Assembly: GCA_029207755.1 (NCBI GenBank)
Contig: JARCOQ010000003.1
Coordinates: forward strand, 3,176,259 to 3,240,258
Direction: 5' to 3'
Source of the DNA: Chamaea fasciata
Taxonomy: Eukaryota; Chordata; Aves; Passeriformes; Sylviidae
DNA length: 64,000 nt
Shown here: positions 61,468 through 64,000 of the stretch, in pieces
Numbering within the stretch: the first letter of the stretch is position 1
Layout of the letters: every line of letters starts with the position of its first letter
Translations under genes and position numbers: made by a program
Notes under the pieces: generated by a model
The model's input: the letters and a program-made list of their open reading frames with translations, nothing else
Told to the model about the DNA's origin: nothing
The model's database searches: none

Positions 61468-61728
61468 GCAGCCACTACTCACAAGCCTTATTTCTCTCCT
61501 GCTCTCAGTAAAGCCATTGTCCTCTCTGCCTGACCACCAGCTTCTCCTGGGGCAAGGGCAGCATAACCAAACCAGATTTGGTGTAAAGCACTGATTGCTG
61601 GCTTTATTGCCGCTGATCTGGCATAGAGGACCTGAAATATTCAAAAATTATCTCTAGAATGGCTTCTTACGTCTCATTCCATAGCAGGCACATTGCAAAC
61701 AGCATGCAGGTTCCTCAGCAGCTCTCTG

Positions 61729-62177
61729 TGATGCCTCTAAGATTCAGCTTTCATGTATTTCAGGTTCTGTGCTGCCTAGGGGTGTAGTTTTGAGCCTCCT
61801 ATTAAGTGCCAGTCAGCTCTCTTCACAGAGTAGGGAGACAAAACAAATCCTTTTCCTGCTGAAGACTGAGGACAACTTTCAGCCCCAAAAGCACAAACAA
61901 GGGTGGGCTGAAGGGAGGAACAAGAAGGATGGGACCTCACAACCTGAAGCTGGAATTGGACAATTAAACCCCAATATGCAAATGAACCAAAACTTATAAA
62001 AATGTAAGACCATGTGACCGATCAGCCTTTTTGTGACCATTCTTAGTCCACCTTGGGTGTAGCCCTGGTCAGGCCCCGTCCTGCCCAAGGTGGATCCTGG
62101 ACGCCTTTCAATAAATAATTACTTTATTCTCTATCTCTGTCCAGTCTCTTTTTCAGGTCAGCCTTCCGAAGGCATCA
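61729..62177 (+). mobile_element. Solo LTR, family 1, copy 3
   Basis: Starts TGATGCC, ends GGCATCA (perfect 7-bp inverted termini) and is about 449 bp. It is collinear with 469-916 and the inverse of 47603-48053. TATA-like ttataaaaatgtaag lies near 61995 and AATAAA near 62111. Flanks are tctg and actg, one mismatch from a 4-bp duplication. It carries no retroviral genes. Confidence 0.85.
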
Positions 62178-62284
62178 ACTGAGCCACCTGAACTACATCC
62201 ATTTTTTGTGAGTTTTGAATTGCATAAAACAGCCTATCTGCTGGTTGATGATGGCCTTGCCCTGCAATGTTTTTGGCACCTCAC

Positions 62285-62323
62285 CTGTGTGGCTGTGCTT
62301 GCCCAAGGGCTGTGCTCTGGCTG
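62285..62323 (-). CDS. Doubtful upstream exon (39 nt)
   Basis: Acceptor ccagcacttttcccag and donor CACACAG|gtgagg are good. The frame ARAQPLGKHSHT is phase-compatible with 60374-60403, but all three frames are open. The translation is low in hydrophobic residues and there is no other support. Confidence 0.15.
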
Positions 62324-64000
62324 CTGGGAAAAGTGCTGGAGGCTGCTGGGGACAGGGTCCCAGCCCACAGCCCTGCAAGGCACTGCAGTGCCATTTTGAA
62401 TTAAAATATTTATTCCTGATGTCTTGCAAGAGGGAAAAAAGAAAAAAGAAAAGGGAATAAAAAAGAAGGGAAAAAAATAAAAAAGCAAAAGCTGGCTGTA
62501 ATTCAAAGTCTCTGCAAAGTCACTGGGAATTTTCCAAAAGGCTGCAGCAAGAGCAGGATTAGCTCCCCTCATCTATACAAAAAAATTTGCTGTTTTTTGC
62601 ATATCAAAGTGGTGAAGCCTCTGCTCTCTTCAGCTATTGCTTTTAAGTGTGCTATGAACAGAGCACAATCTGTACAAAAAAAAAAAAAAGTCATTGACAA
62701 GGAAGACTAGCTGAAATGCTGAGACAAACTTGGCCACGTTCCTGCAATGAGAGCAGCACCAATAAAGACGTGGGTTGGTCTCTAGATGCCATTGATAATG
62801 TGATTTGGAAGCTTGTTGGAAAACCCTTGCTACGTCTCTGTTGTTGTTTATTCTGATAAACCCTTCCTCATCCTCTCCTCTGGCTCCTTGCCCTCCCTCC
62901 CACACGTGCAAGGATGCCACATCACAGCCAGGCTGCAAAGGGCTGGGGCACCTCTAGATTCCTCCCAGCTGCAGCAGCAGACACTAAAGAATCCACAAAA
63001 GCAGGGAAAATTAAAGTGGCAAAAGGAAAACTTCCCAAGCTGTGGTGCTTGTTGTACTGAGGGGCTTCACACAACTCCATTCCTCAAAATTCCAGCTTCA
63101 CTGCCCTTTTATTCTCCATCAACTCAGGTATGACTTTGCCTAATACGTAATTTTCCTGCATCCCTCCCTCTCCTCTGGGGAGCTGTTCACTGATGCTGAT
63201 GTTCATGGATACATTAAGTCTGGAAATCTGGTTAATAATTAAGCTGAGGAGACAACCTGTTAAAAGGACCTGAATGCAGGTCACCCACTGCCCTATGAGC
63301 TTCTCACGACCAGAAGGAGCAGTGACAAAAAAGTGACAAAAAACACACCCCAAATCCTCTTTTCTCAGCAATTTGACCACACGTTGTCTCAACTACACGC
63401 AAGGAGCTGTTCCGGAAAAAGCACATTAATTAAAGGGGGGTTTATGATAGGACTGAAGGAAAGAGTCAGTGCTGGAGAGGGGTGAGGCTGCAGAGGTTTA
63501 GCTGGTCTGGCTGTGTGGTGATATCCCAACAGGGTGGTGAAATCAGAGCAGAAGATGTGCTCACATGTACCTGAACACACAAAAATCCCACTGTGAATCT
63601 ATGAAAACCCTGAGGATGAGCACAGGCTGTTCTTCATTAGCATTTGGACAGAAAAAAAAAAAAAAAGTCTGCTTCCTTGTCGTATTTCTGGACGCTGAAA
63701 AACATCAGCACTTTTTTGCAACTTCTTGAAATATTTTCAGCATGTGCCTGGCCCAGCTTTTCTATGCACCCAGGGAATTATGGAATTACAGAAGACTGAT
63801 GGAGCTGCTGGAGAGAGCAGTGGCACAGTTATGCCCAGACCAACAAACAGAAGAGCATTTCCAGTGCACGCTGAAAATTCAGATTCTGCCCAAGTCTTTG
63901 GAGAGCAGATGTCAATTATGAATCACATGATTACTCTGCCATATTTTTCTGGGTTATGCTCATTGACTTAGATAAGGTATCATTTTTCACCTACAAAATA
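62324..64000. other. Right-end DNA, no firm feature
   Basis: If the minus-strand gene extends upstream, its earlier exons could lie here or beyond the edge. Splice-like signals exist: a minus acceptor gctcatcctcag near 63615 with a donor TTCAG|gtacat near 63569. None joins in phase to the called exons. A- and T-runs occur at 62679-62690 and 63652-63665. Confidence 0.3.

Noticed and set aside
61485..61636. 152-nt minus-strand exon-like segment (tttgaatatttcag acceptor, gtgagt donor)
   Set aside because: The frame that would join the gene in phase contains an early stop. A non-coding exon is still possible.
1..64000. CRISPR arrays, bacterial operons, rRNA operons
   Set aside because: No regularly spaced direct repeats with unique spacers, no dense same-strand ORFs and no rRNA-like sequence; the DNA is vertebrate in character.

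Overview
The window looks like vertebrate nuclear DNA, most likely from a bird. It is AT-rich and full of homopolymer tracts. It has no dense run of long ORFs, no operons and no rRNA. It carries a CR1-type LINE tail in the form common in bird genomes (33182-33275) and several solo retroviral LTRs. One of these is a textbook insertion with TGTCTTGG...CCAAGACA ends and a 5-bp target duplication (57542-58278). Nearly all of the supplied-length ORFs (60-164 codons) look like chance openings in non-coding DNA.

The only protein-coding gene I can support lies at the right end on the minus strand. Four to six short exons between about 60.4 and 53.5 kb have good splice sites. In the three best exons (58778-58889, 54636-54778, 53994-54037) exactly one frame is open, and it is the frame that joins in phase to its neighbour. 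A terminal exon with a stop codon (53466-53507) and an AATAAA signal (53180-53185) would end the gene. This is the C-terminal part of a protein I do not recognise; its 5' exons probably lie beyond the right edge of the window.

The left half (about 1-53 kb) resembles a gene desert downstream of this gene. It contains several AT-rich, homeodomain-motif-rich blocks that read like conserved non-coding (enhancer) sequence (6.7-7.4, 11.1-11.5, 15.0-15.4, 20.5-21.0, 24.1-24.6 and 27.1-27.7 kb). A roughly 110-bp element occurs twice, 1.26 kb apart (29.13 and 30.39 kb). A perfect 12-bp inverted repeat lies at 22.06 kb.

The mobile-element layer has five parts. Three solo LTRs share one family (469-916, 47603-48053, 61729-62177). 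Two older LTR copies form a second family (38956-39488, 56061-56599). There is one intact solo LTR with a 5-bp duplication, one CR1 fragment, and an unclassified repeat pair (38.78 and 40.43 kb). The conspicuous simple repeats are a perfect (TATAAA)n array of about 21 units (10065-10191), a TC/CA microsatellite near 49.8 kb, and long T or G runs. All identities and family calls were made by eye; no alignment or database search was possible.
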